Shown here: positions 48,307 to 56,532 of the stretch, in pieces
Layout of the letters: every line of letters begins with the position of its first letter
Numbering within the stretch: position 1 is the first letter of the stretch
Source: UBA966 sp046350355
GTDB lineage: Bacteria > Planctomycetota > Phycisphaerae > Phycisphaerales > SM1A02
NCBI GenBank assembly: GCA_046350355.1
Contig: JAXMAN010000002.1
Coordinates: forward strand, 682,001-746,000
DNA: 64,000 nt
Reading direction: 5' to 3'
Translations under genes and position numbers: made by a program
The notes under the pieces: model-generated
Database searches by the model: none
What the model saw: the letters and a program-made list of their open reading frames with translations, nothing else
What the model was told of the DNA's origin: nothing

Positions 48307-51300
48307 GTCCGACGCCACGACCACCGATCCGCGCGCCGCTTCCGGCGCCACGAACCAGCTCCCGAAAGCCTACACCCCGGCGCAGGCGGAGCAGGTCGCA
48401 TGGTCGCGTTGGAACGACGCGCGCTGCTTCCACGCCGAGCCCGCGGATCCGGGCGCGCCGTACTGCATCTTCATCCCGCCGCCCAACGTGACCGCGGCGC
48501 TGCACCTGGGCCACGCGCTCAACAACACGCTGCAGGATGTCCTCACGCGCTACCACCGCATGCGCGGCATGGACGCGCTGTGGATGCCCGGCACCGACCA
48601 CGCGGGCATCGCCACGCAGACGGTGGTGGAGAAGCGCCTGCTGCAGCAGGGCAAGCGCCGCACCGACTTCGCGCGCGCGGACTTCGTGGCGAAGGTGCAG
48701 GAGTGGAAGGACGAGTACGAGGCGACCATCCTCGCGCAGCTCCAGGCGATGGGCTGCTCCTGCGACTACGAGCGCGTGCGCTTCACGATGGACCCGGTCT
48801 GCGCGGCCGCGGTGCGCGAGGCCTTCTTCCGCCTCTTCTGCGACGGCCTCATCTACCGCGGCAAGCGGCTGGTGAACTGGGACCCCGTCTCGCGCACGGC
48901 GCTCGCCGACGACGAGGTGGAAATGGAGGAGGTGGACGGCCACTTCTGGTACCTGCGCTACCCGCTCGCCGACGGCAGCGGCCATGTGACCGTGGCCACG
49001 ACGCGCCCCGAGACGATGCTGGGCGACACCGCCGTGGGCGTGAACCCGCGCGACCCGCGCGCCGCCGCGCTGCGCGGCAAGAAGGTGCGCCTGCCGATCG
49101 TCGACCGCGTGATCCCGATCGTCGAGGACGACTACGTGGTGATGCCGCCCGAGCAGGGGGGCGATCCCGCGGACCCCAAGGCCGCCTTCGCGACCGGCTT
49201 CCTGAAGGTGACCCCCGCGCACGATCCCAACGACTGGGAGATCGGCATCCGCCACGGCCTCGCCGCGATCAACGTCATGGCCCCCGACGCGAGCATCTCC
49301 GACCGCCACGGCTGGGAGGATGTCACCCCCGCCGCGCGCGCCTTCGTGGGACTCTCGCGCGAGGAGGCGCGCGCCGCGATCGTGAAGTGGTTCGCCGAGC
49401 ACGGGCTGCTCGAGTCCACGCGCCCGTACCGCCACGGCGTGGGCCACAGCTACCGCAGCCATGTGCCGGTGGAGCCCTACCTGAGCGAGCAGTGGTACGT
49501 GCGCGTGACGGACGACCGCCTGCGCGGCAGCGCGCTGCGCGCGATGGATCCCGCGCAGCGCACCGGCGCCGCGCCCGCCGCGCAGCACTCCGCCGGCCCG
49601 CAGGCGGCCGCCGCCGACGGCTCGCTCACCTTCTTCCCCGCGCGCTACGCCCGCACCTTCCAGCTCTGGCACGAGAACATCCGCGACTGGTGCATCAGCC
49701 GCCAGCTCTGGTGGGGCCACCGCATCCCCGTCTGGAGCCGCGAGGTGCCCGCCGCCGAGATCCCCGCGCCCCAGCGCGCCGCCGCCGACGCCGCGCGCGG
49801 CGAGCTCGTGCGCGCCGAGGGCACATGGAGCGCGATGGGCTGCGCCGAGAGCGTGCGGGTGCGCCCCGACGGCGCCTACGAGCGCTTCGTCTGCGTGCCG
49901 GAGAAGCTCGACGCGACCGCCGTGCCCGCGCTCGAGGCCGCCGGCTTCCGCCAGGACGAGGATGTGCTCGACACCTGGTTCTCCAGCGCGCTCTGGCCGC
50001 TCTCGACGCTCGGCTGGCCCGACCCCGCGCGCTTCGGCATGCAGGGGCTGCTCGACCGCTACAACCCCAGCGCGGTCCTCTCGACCGCGCGCGAGATCAT
50101 CACCCTGTGGGTCAGCCGCATGGTGATGTTCAACCGCTACTTCCTCGGCGGCCGCCTGCCCTTCAGGCATGTCTTCATCCACGCGATGGTGCAGGACGGC
50201 TTCGGCCAGAAGATGTCCAAGAGCCTCGCCAACGGCGTGGATCCGCGCGACATCATCCACACGCACGGCGGCGACGCGATGCGCTTCACGCTCGTGCAGA
50301 TGGCCACCGACACGCAGGACGTGCGCCTGCCGGTGGATGTCCTCGACCCGCACTCGGGCCAGATCTTCGCGCCGCGCACGATCACCGACGCCGCGGGCTA
50401 CACCGTCGCCGCGCCGATCCAGGAAAGCCCGGCCGATCCCTCCAAGAAGATGGTGACCGCCTACGGCGCGGCCACCGGCGCCGCGGTGCCCACCCCCGAG
50501 ATGCCGCTCGCGCGCAACATCAGCGCGCGCTTCGACGTCGGCCGCAACTTCGCGAACAAGGTCTGGAACGCGACGCGCTTCGCGCTGGGCAACCTCGGCG
50601 AGTCCGCCGCGGCGACGCCCACGGACCTGCCGATGAAGGACCGCCCGCTCTGCGACCGCTGGATCATCGCGCGGCTGGGCGAGGCCGTCGCCGCCTACGA
50701 CCGCGCGATCGCCGGCTACCGCTTCAGCGAGGCGGGCGAGGCGATGTACGACTTCGTCTGGCGCGAGTTCTGCGACTGGTACCTCGAGGCGATCAAGCCG
50801 ACGGTGCGCACCGATCCCGCGCAGCAGCAGGTGCTGCGCACGGTGCTCGACGCCTCGCTGCGCCTGCTGCACCCGGCGATGCCCTTCATCACCGAGCAGC
50901 TCTGGCCGGCGGTGCAGGCGACCGGCGCCGCGGGCGTGGCGGGGGTCTCCCTGCCGGGCTCGCCCCTGTGCGCCACCGCCGCGTGGCCGCGCATCGCGCC
51001 TGCCGCCGCGGATACCGCCGCGCAGGAGACCTTCGCGCGCGTGCAGACGCTCGTGGAGTCCATCCGCACGCTGCGCGGCGAGCGGCAGGTGCCGCCCAAG
51101 CGCCGCATCACGCTGCTCGCGCCGGAACCCGTGCGCGCTCTGGCCGCGCAGGCGGGGGGCGTCATCGAGGCGCTCGCCGGCCTGGACCGCGTGGACGGAC
51201 TCCCCAACGCGCGGCCCGCAGGCGCCGTGGCGCTCGCCTTCGAGGGGCACGAGCTCCTGCTGGTCAACCTCGTCGACGCCGTCGACGCCGGCGCCGAGCG

Positions 51301-51484
51301 CGCGCGGCTGGAGAAGGTGATCGCCGACCGCACGCGCGCCGCCGCCGGATTCGAGGCCAAGCTCGGCAACGCCGGCTACCTCGCCAAGGCCAAGCCGGAA
51401 CTGGTCGAGGAGACCCGCCGAATGCTCGCGGAGGCAAAGGCCGACATCGAGGCCGCCCGCCGCGCGGTCGATGCCCTACGCTAG
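48305..51484 (+). CDS. valS: Valyl-tRNA synthetase
   Basis: Charges tRNA-Val. The 1059-residue class I synthetase has 'IPPPNVTAALHLGHALN' with HIGH-type HLGH (67-70), the editing domain ('ATTRPETMLGDTAVGVNP', 'KVTPAHDPNDWEIG'), the tRNA-binding 'ENIRDWCISRQLWWGHRIPVW', KMSKS at 636-640, an anticodon-binding domain and a C-terminal coiled coil ('RARLEKVIADRTRAAAGFEAKL'), the normal ValRS arrangement. It is about 110 residues longer than E. coli ValS, mainly by an Ala/Gln-rich insert before the CP domain end and a roughly 60-residue insert between 'DVRLPVDVL' and 'FDVGRNFANKVWN'. The start overlaps the divergent TPR gene. Confidence 0.95.
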   Translation: MSDATTTDPRAASGATNQLPKAYTPAQAEQVAWSRWNDARCFHAEPADPGAPYCIFIPPPNVTAALHLGHALNNTLQDVLTRYHRMRGMDALWMPGTDHAGIATQTVVEKRLLQQGKRRTDFARADFVAKVQEWKDEYEATILAQLQAMGCSCDYERVRFTMDPVCAAAVREAFFRLFCDGLIYRGKRLVNWDPVSRTALADDEVEMEEVDGHFWYLRYPLADGSGHVTVATTRPETMLGDTAVGVNPRDPRAAALRGKKVRLPIVDRVIPIVEDDYVVMPPEQGGDPADPKAAFATGFLKVTPAHDPNDWEIGIRHGLAAINVMAPDASISDRHGWEDVTPAARAFVGLSREEARAAIVKWFAEHGLLESTRPYRHGVGHSYRSHVPVEPYLSEQWYVRVTDDRLRGSALRAMDPAQRTGAAPAAQHSAGPQAAAADGSLTFFPARYARTFQLWHENIRDWCISRQLWWGHRIPVWSREVPAAEIPAPQRAAADAARGELVRAEGTWSAMGCAESVRVRPDGAYERFVCVPEKLDATAVPALEAAGFRQDEDVLDTWFSSALWPLSTLGWPDPARFGMQGLLDRYNPSAVLSTAREIITLWVSRMVMFNRYFLGGRLPFRHVFIHAMVQDGFGQKMSKSLANGVDPRDIIHTHGGDAMRFTLVQMATDTQDVRLPVDVLDPHSGQIFAPRTITDAAGYTVAAPIQESPADPSKKMVTAYGAATGAAVPTPEMPLARNISARFDVGRNFANKVWNATRFALGNLGESAAATPTDLPMKDRPLCDRWIIARLGEAVAAYDRAIAGYRFSEAGEAMYDFVWREFCDWYLEAIKPTVRTDPAQQQVLRTVLDASLRLLHPAMPFITEQLWPAVQATGAAGVAGVSLPGSPLCATAAWPRIAPAAADTAAQETFARVQTLVESIRTLRGERQVPPKRRITLLAPEPVRALAAQAGGVIEALAGLDRVDGLPNARPAGAVALAFEGHELLLVNLVDAVDAGAERARLEKVIADRTRAAAGFEAKLGNAGYLAKAKPELVEETRRMLAEAKADIEAARRAVDALR
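51477..51482 (+). promoter_or_regulatory. -10-like box TACGCT at the end of valS (leaderless type)
   Basis: TACGCT lies in the last codons of valS and ends 6 nt before GTG 51489, supporting that codon as start of the next gene. Confidence 0.5.
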
Positions 51485-51488
51485 TGGC

Positions 51489-52574
51489 GTGCCGCGCACG
51501 CGCCACCACCTGCCGCCGACGCCGACCTTCGTCGGACTCGCCGCGTCGGTGGCGCTCGCGCTGCTGACGGGCTGCGCGGGCACGGGCGGCGGCAGCGCCA
51601 CGGGCGACGCGGCCACTTCCGCCGGCGCCGCGCGCGGCGCGCTCCCGGCCGCGCTCACCACCTCGCCGGTCGTCGCCACGCGCGAGTGGAAGTGGCAGCT
51701 CGTCGACGGCGTCGAGATCGACACGCGCCACTGGATCATCCGCAGCTCGCTGCGCAGCGCCAACGCCACCGGCACGCTCCCCGCCTTCTACGAGGCCGCG
51801 CTCGCGCACTACCGCGCCAGCCTGGGCAACCTTCCCGAGCCGCCGCGGCGTCTGGAGGCGTGCGTCTTCGGCTCGCGCGACGAGTGGAGCCGCTACACGC
51901 GCCACCGCCTGGGCGACGAGGCGGGACCGTACCTGAACATGGGCCGAGGCGGCTTCACCTCCGGAGGCGAGGCGGTCCTCTACGACATCGGCGCGCGCGA
52001 CACGCTTGCGATCGCGGCGCACGAAGGCTGGCACCAGTACACGCAGACGACCTTCAGGAGCGCGCTGCCGGTCTGGCTCGAGGAGGGCATCGCCTGCTAC
52101 ATGGAGGGGTTCCGCATGCCGCCGGGCGCGGCGGCGCCGACCTTCATGCCCTGGCGCAACTCCGAGCGCTACGCCGAGCTGCGCAGCGTCGCGCGCAAGG
52201 AACGCCTCGTGCCGCTGGACGAGCTCCTCGCAGGCTCGCCGCAGAGCTTCCTCGCGGTGAGCCGCGACGCGCAGCTGGGCTACTACGCGCAGGTCTGGGC
52301 GCTCGTGCACTTCCTGCGCGAGGGCGAGGGGGGCCGCTACCGCGCGGGCCTCGAGCGCATCCTCGCCGACGCCGTCTCCGGCAAGCTTCCGACGCGCGCC
52401 GGCGCGAAGGCGATGGTGAGCATCTACTTCGACACGGACACCGACCGTTTCGCGCGCTCCTACGAGCGCTTCGTGGGATCGCTGATCGAGGGCAACGCGT
52501 GGGACCGCGTCATCCGCGGCGAGAGTCCCGCCGCCCCCACCCAGAACACGCCTGCCGCCAAGCAGGGGAGCTGA
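51489..52574 (+). CDS. Gluzincin-like lipoprotein (putative metallopeptidase)
   Basis: A 361-residue lipoprotein precursor (signal 'TFVGLAASVALALLTGC', Cys at about 29). The mature domain has 'TLAIAAHEGWHQYTQ' and, 30 residues on, 'LPVWLEEGIACYMEG': a zinc HExxH with a third-ligand Glu in the pattern of gluzincins (MA clan, DUF1570-like). Flanking helices ('YYAQVWALVHFLREGEGGRYRAGLERIL') agree with that fold. Peptidase activity is inferred from the motif. GTG 51489 is preferred to ATG 51471 because the TACGCT box then has the standard 6-nt spacing and the alternative would lie inside valS. Confidence 0.78.
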   Translation: MPRTRHHLPPTPTFVGLAASVALALLTGCAGTGGGSATGDAATSAGAARGALPAALTTSPVVATREWKWQLVDGVEIDTRHWIIRSSLRSANATGTLPAFYEAALAHYRASLGNLPEPPRRLEACVFGSRDEWSRYTRHRLGDEAGPYLNMGRGGFTSGGEAVLYDIGARDTLAIAAHEGWHQYTQTTFRSALPVWLEEGIACYMEGFRMPPGAAAPTFMPWRNSERYAELRSVARKERLVPLDELLAGSPQSFLAVSRDAQLGYYAQVWALVHFLREGEGGRYRAGLERILADAVSGKLPTRAGAKAMVSIYFDTDTDRFARSYERFVGSLIEGNAWDRVIRGESPAAPTQNTPAAKQGS

Positions 52575-52577
52575 ACC

Positions 52578-53684
52578 ATGCTGCATGCCGCCGCGCCGCT
52601 GCTGGCCGCGATCGCCCTCTCGCAGACCGCGCCGAGCGCGCCCGCGGCACCCGCGCCGAGCGCACCCGCCGCGCCCGCGCCGCAGCCGGGCATTCCCGGC
52701 CTGCTCGCCTCGGGCGCCACGCCGCAGCGCCTCGTGACCGGCTTCGTCTTCCTCGAGGGCCCCGCCGCCGACGCGCAGGGCAACATGTACTTCACCGATG
52801 TGCGCGGCGAGAAGATCCTGCGCCTGACGCAGGACGCCACCGGCTGGAAGGCCGCGCCGATCGTCGAGTCCTCCGGCGGATGCAACGGCCTCATGTTCAC
52901 GCGCGAGGGCCGACTCTTCGCCTGCCAGATGGGCAAGGGCACGCTGCAGGAGGTGAAGTTCGCCGCCGACGGCAGCGCCGCGCTCGCGCCCGTCGTCGAG
53001 CAGGTCGGCGGCGCGCCCGTCCCCGGCTTCAACGACCTCGCCATCACCCCCGACGGTGGCATCTACTTCACGAACATGGGCCGCCGCTCGGCCCCTGGCG
53101 CGGGCGGCGTCTACTTCACGACCACCGCCGGCGGCGAAGGGCGCAAGCTCGACTGCCCCGTCCCCGTCCCCAACGGCACGCGCACCACGACGGACGGACG
53201 CACGCTCCTGGTCGTGAGCTCGGAGAAGCCCGAGCTCTGGGCCTTCCCGATCGAGGGCCCCGGCAAGCTCGGCACGGGACGCCTCGCCGCCGCGCTCGTG
53301 CCGCCCGCCGGCGCGAACCCCTCGGGCGGCGACGGCTTCGCCGTCGACGCCGCGGGCAACATCTGGATGACGCTTCCCGGCGCGCGCTGCATCGCGGTCA
53401 TCGACCCCGCGGGCAAGACCCTCGGCCACATCCCCGTCCCCGAGGCGCCCAGCAACTGCGCCTTTGGCGGCGCCGACGGCCGCACGCTCTTCATCACCGC
53501 GCGCACCAGCGTCTACGCCGTGCCGACGCTCGCGCAGGGGTGGTGGCTCGCGCGCGGCGGCGCGATGCCGGGCGCCGGCGCGCCCGCGAAGGCGGCGCCT
53601 GCCGCGCCCGCGTCCGCTTCGCCCGCGCCCTCCGGAAAGACCGCGGGCGCGCCCGCGACGGACGCGCCCGCGAAGAAGCCGTGA
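52578..53684 (+). CDS. SMP-30/gluconolactonase-like beta-propeller protein, probably exported
   Basis: A 368-residue protein: short N-terminal signal-like segment, Ala/Pro linker, then a six-bladed propeller of SMP-30/gluconolaconase type. Blades show 'FVFLEGPAADAQGNMYFTDVRGEKILRL', 'GGCNGLMFTREGRLFACQ', 'GFNDLAITPDGGIYFTN', 'PNGTRTTTDGRTLLVVS', 'GGDGFAVDAAGNIWMTLPG' with the usual Asn/Asp metal-binding positions (NGL, FNDL, GDGFAVD), and 'SNCAFGGADGRTLFIT'. It ends in an Ala/Pro/Lys-rich tail. The likely activity is lactone hydrolysis, but the family is functionally mixed. Only 3 nt follow the gluzincin stop and a GGGGAG site precedes the ATG, so the two are an operon. Confidence 0.85.
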   Translation: MLHAAAPLLAAIALSQTAPSAPAAPAPSAPAAPAPQPGIPGLLASGATPQRLVTGFVFLEGPAADAQGNMYFTDVRGEKILRLTQDATGWKAAPIVESSGGCNGLMFTREGRLFACQMGKGTLQEVKFAADGSAALAPVVEQVGGAPVPGFNDLAITPDGGIYFTNMGRRSAPGAGGVYFTTTAGGEGRKLDCPVPVPNGTRTTTDGRTLLVVSSEKPELWAFPIEGPGKLGTGRLAAALVPPAGANPSGGDGFAVDAAGNIWMTLPGARCIAVIDPAGKTLGHIPVPEAPSNCAFGGADGRTLFITARTSVYAVPTLAQGWWLARGGAMPGAGAPAKAAPAAPASASPAPSGKTAGAPATDAPAKKP

Positions 53685-53686
53685 AG

Positions 53687-53773
53687 CGGTGGGGAGAGGA
53701 TTCGAACCCCTGAAACCCTTCCGGGTTTGCCCGATTTCAAGTCGGGTGCCTTCAACCGCTCAGCCACCCCACC
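53687..53773 (-). tRNA. tRNA-Ser (anticodon UGA)
   Basis: An 87-nt class II tRNA on the minus strand. The acceptor stem is GGTGGGG/CCCCACC with discriminator G at 53687; the anticodon stem CCCGA/TCGGG encloses loop CTTGAAA, giving anticodon UGA. A long variable arm (CCCGG/ccggg-type hairpin) and the TTCGAAT T-loop are present, all as in tRNA-Ser. The 3' CCA is not encoded. It lies 17 nt downstream of ispG on the same strand and could be processed from its transcript. Confidence 0.95.
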
Positions 53774-53790
53774 GTGGATGGCGCGCGCGC

Positions 53791-55044
53791 TCAGGCGCCG
53801 TGGACCGTGACCTTCTCCACGAGGCCGGCGCGGATCTTCTCCTTGCCTGAGCCGAGCTCGCCGATCGGGTCCGGCGGGACGATCTCGACGACCTTCTCGC
53901 CCAGCTTCGCCTCGCCGCGCTTGACGCGCGCCTCGAACTCCTTGCACTCCTTGAGCAGGCGCTCGAGGATCTCGTTCTCGGGGACGTTGGCCACGCGCTG
54001 GCCCTGGACGTAGATGATGCCGCGGCGGTCGCCCGCGAAGACGGCCACGTCCGCGCCCTCGGCCTCGCCGGGACCGTTGACGATGCAGCCCATGACGGCG
54101 ACCTTGATCGGAAGCTGGATCTCGGCGGCGAGCTTGTCCTCGACCTCCTTGACCAGCGTGAAGAGGTCCACCTGGATGCGGCCGCAGGTGGGGCAGGCGA
54201 TCAGCTCGACGCCGCGGCGCTCGCGCTTGCCCAGGCAGTAGAGGATCTCGAGCCCGTCCTTGACTTCGTCGATGTGGTCGCTGGCGTAGCTGATGCGCAG
54301 CGTGTCGCCGATGCCGTTGGCGATGAGCGTGCTCAGCGCCGCGACGCTGCGGATCGCGCCCGTGCTCTTGGGGCCCGCGTGCGTCACGCCCAGGTGCAGC
54401 GGGTAGTCGAAGCGCCGGCTGATCTCCGTGTAGATGTCGATCACCAGCGCGGGATCCATGCTCTTGGCGCTGATCACCACGTCGTGGAAGTTGCGCGCCT
54501 CGAAGATGTCCAGGTACTCCTCGAGCTTGGCGATCATGAGCGCCAGCAGGTGGCCGCTCTTGTGGCCGGCGAAGTACTTGCCCAGCTCCTCCATGCGCTT
54601 CTGCTTGTCGCGGCGCTCGATGATGGAGCCCTCGTTCACGCCGACGCGGATCGGGATGCCGCGCTCCTTGCAGGCGTCGATGACCTGGTTCACCTGGTCG
54701 CGGTCGCTGATGTTGCCGGGGTTGAGGCGGATCTTGTGGACCCCGGCCTCGACCGCCTCCAGCGCGCGCTGGTAGTGGAAGTGCACGTCGGCCACGATGG
54801 GCACGCGCACCTGCTTCATGATCTCGTGCAGCGCCTCGGTGTCCTTGCGCTCGGGGACCGCCACGCGCACCACGTCGGCGCCCGCCTGGCGGTAGCGCTC
54901 GATCTCCGCGACGCACGCATCGATGTCGTGCGTGTAGCCGGCGGTCATCGTCTGGACGAGGATCGGAGCGTCGCCGCCGATGAAGGTGCGGCCCACCCGG
55001 TCGTCGCCGAGGGCGATCTTGCGCGTTTTCCTGCGTTCCTGCAT
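53791..55044 (-). CDS. ispG: 4-Hydroxy-3-methylbut-2-enyl diphosphate synthase
   Basis: Fe-S enzyme of the MEP isoprenoid pathway. The 417-residue protein has the TIM-barrel start 'VGRTFIGGDAPILVQTMTAGYTHDIDAC', 'GADVVRVAVPERKD', 'VPIVADVHFHYQRALEAVEAGVHKIRLNPGNI', 'GVNEGSI' and the C-terminal Fe-S part with 'ACPTCGRIQVDL' and 'VMGCIVNGPGEAEGADV', which supplies the three Cys ligands. The sequence is of the standard bacterial IspG/GcpE form. It is preceded by TACACT 9 nt upstream; the tRNA-Ser gene follows. Confidence 0.95.
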   Translation of the reverse strand: MQERRKTRKIALGDDRVGRTFIGGDAPILVQTMTAGYTHDIDACVAEIERYRQAGADVVRVAVPERKDTEALHEIMKQVRVPIVADVHFHYQRALEAVEAGVHKIRLNPGNISDRDQVNQVIDACKERGIPIRVGVNEGSIIERRDKQKRMEELGKYFAGHKSGHLLALMIAKLEEYLDIFEARNFHDVVISAKSMDPALVIDIYTEISRRFDYPLHLGVTHAGPKSTGAIRSVAALSTLIANGIGDTLRISYASDHIDEVKDGLEILYCLGKRERRGVELIACPTCGRIQVDLFTLVKEVEDKLAAEIQLPIKVAVMGCIVNGPGEAEGADVAVFAGDRRGIIYVQGQRVANVPENEILERLLKECKEFEARVKRGEAKLGEKVVEIVPPDPIGELGSGKEKIRAGLVEKVTVHGA

Positions 55045-55053
55045 AGGCGGGGG

Positions 55054-55059
55054 AGTGTA
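55054..55059 (-). promoter_or_regulatory. -10-like box TACACT for ispG (leaderless type)
   Basis: TACACT ends 9 nt before ATG 55044. Confidence 0.55.
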
Positions 55060-55103
55060 GCCGGGTCCCCGGGACCCGCATCGCGCCGGGTCGCGGAAGC
55101 CGT

Positions 55104-55109
55104 TATTAT
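55104..55109 (+). promoter_or_regulatory. -10-like box TATTAT for the MFS gene
   Basis: TATTAT lies 76 nt before ATG 55186, giving a leader with AGGAGG (55174-55179). No convincing -35. Leadered class. Confidence 0.4.
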
Positions 55110-55185
55110 CACGCCCGCTCGGGCGCCGCCGCGGCGTCCGGATCGTGGAGGCAGCGCGCCCCTCGCGGGGTGCAGGAGGCTCGCC

Positions 55186-56487
55186 ATGGCAGACTCGATC
55201 GCATCCGCGCCCGTCTACGTGCGCACGCGCCTCTCGCTCATGATGTTCCTGCAGTACGCGATCTGGGGCGCGTGGCTGCCGATCCTCTACCCGTTCATCG
55301 CCAACTACCGCAAGTTCACGCCGGGACAGATCAGCGCGGTCTTCGCCGCCGGCGCCGCAGGCGCGATCCTCGGGCCCTTCCTCGCGGGCCAGCTCGCCGA
55401 CCGGCGCTTCCGCACCGAGCGCATGCTCGCGGTGAGCCACTTCGTCGGCGCCGGGCTCGTCTGGTTCCTCGCGGGCACCGCGGAGTTCTGGCCCTTCGTC
55501 GTCATCTCCGCGTTCTACGGCCTCATCTACGCGCCGACGCTCGCGCTGACCAACTCGCTCGCCTTCGCGCACCTGCCCAGCCGCGACCAGGACTTCGGCC
55601 CCGTCCGCCTGTGGGGCACGATCGGCTGGATCGCCGCGGGCATCCTCGTCGGCCAGATCCTGCTGCACTACCACACGCCCGCGGGCGCGAGCGCCGCCGA
55701 GGTGAGCGCCGCGCAGGACGCCGGCCGCGCCGTCGCCTTCCAGATCAGCGCCGCGCTCGGCGTCGTGATGGGCCTCTACTGCCTCACGCTTCCTGCGACC
55801 CCGCCCTCGCCGCAGGCGCGCTCCGAATCCGCCGTGGGCGAGGCGATCGGCGAGATCGTCGGCAGCCGCGCGCTGCTGGTGCTCTTCCTGGTCGCCGTCC
55901 CGGTGAGCATGATCCACCAGTTCTACTTCGTGCACACTTCGGGCTTCCTCTCGAAGCTGCAGCTCGCGGGGGGCTCGGATGCCTTCGTGAACTGGGTCAA
56001 CGGCGTGCTCGGCGTCGGCGGCGGCGGCCTGATGACCATCGGCCAGATGTCGGAGATCGCCGTGCTCGCGGCGATGCCCGTCCTCGCGACGCGCCTCTCG
56101 CGCAAGACCCTGCTGCTGACCGGCCTCGCCGCCTACGCGCTGCGCATGGCGATCTTCGCCTACGCGGGCTCGAGCGTCCCCGCCGTGATGGCGGGCGTCG
56201 CGCTCCACGGCCTCTGCTTCGGCTGCTTCATCTTCGTCGCCTTCATGATCGTCGACGAGCTCACCACCAAGGACGTCCGCGCCACCGCGCAGAACTACTT
56301 CAACCTGGTGATCGTGGGCATCGGCATCATCGTCGGAAGCTGGTTCGCCAACTCCATCGTGGCCCCCTGGGCCAGCGAGGGCGGCGCGATGGACTACACC
56401 CGCCTCTTCTCCGTGCCGATGTGGATGGCGGCGGTCTGCTTCCTGATCGTGCTGGCGATCTACCCCTCGCACAGCCTGCGCAAGTAG
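55186..56487 (+). CDS. MFS transporter, nucleoside:proton symporter-like
   Basis: A 433-residue inner-membrane protein with about 12 predicted helices. The N-terminal helix 'LSLMMFLQYAIWGAWLPILYPFI', the loop 'YRKFTPGQISAVFAAGAAGAILGPFLAGQLADRRFRTERMLA' and the mid region 'FGPVRLWGTIGWIAAGILVG' resemble the nucleoside:H+ symporter family (NupG/PF03825-like). A substrate is not determinable from sequence, and uptake of other metabolites is equally possible. ATG 55186 has AGGAGG upstream. It converges on topA with a 45-bp gap. Confidence 0.8.
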   Translation: MADSIASAPVYVRTRLSLMMFLQYAIWGAWLPILYPFIANYRKFTPGQISAVFAAGAAGAILGPFLAGQLADRRFRTERMLAVSHFVGAGLVWFLAGTAEFWPFVVISAFYGLIYAPTLALTNSLAFAHLPSRDQDFGPVRLWGTIGWIAAGILVGQILLHYHTPAGASAAEVSAAQDAGRAVAFQISAALGVVMGLYCLTLPATPPSPQARSESAVGEAIGEIVGSRALLVLFLVAVPVSMIHQFYFVHTSGFLSKLQLAGGSDAFVNWVNGVLGVGGGGLMTIGQMSEIAVLAAMPVLATRLSRKTLLLTGLAAYALRMAIFAYAGSSVPAVMAGVALHGLCFGCFIFVAFMIVDELTTKDVRATAQNYFNLVIVGIGIIVGSWFANSIVAPWASEGGAMDYTRLFSVPMWMAAVCFLIVLAIYPSHSLRK

Positions 56488-56532
56488 CGCGCGCAGACGC
56501 CGCGCCCGCGCCCGTGGCCGCGCGCCCCGCGC

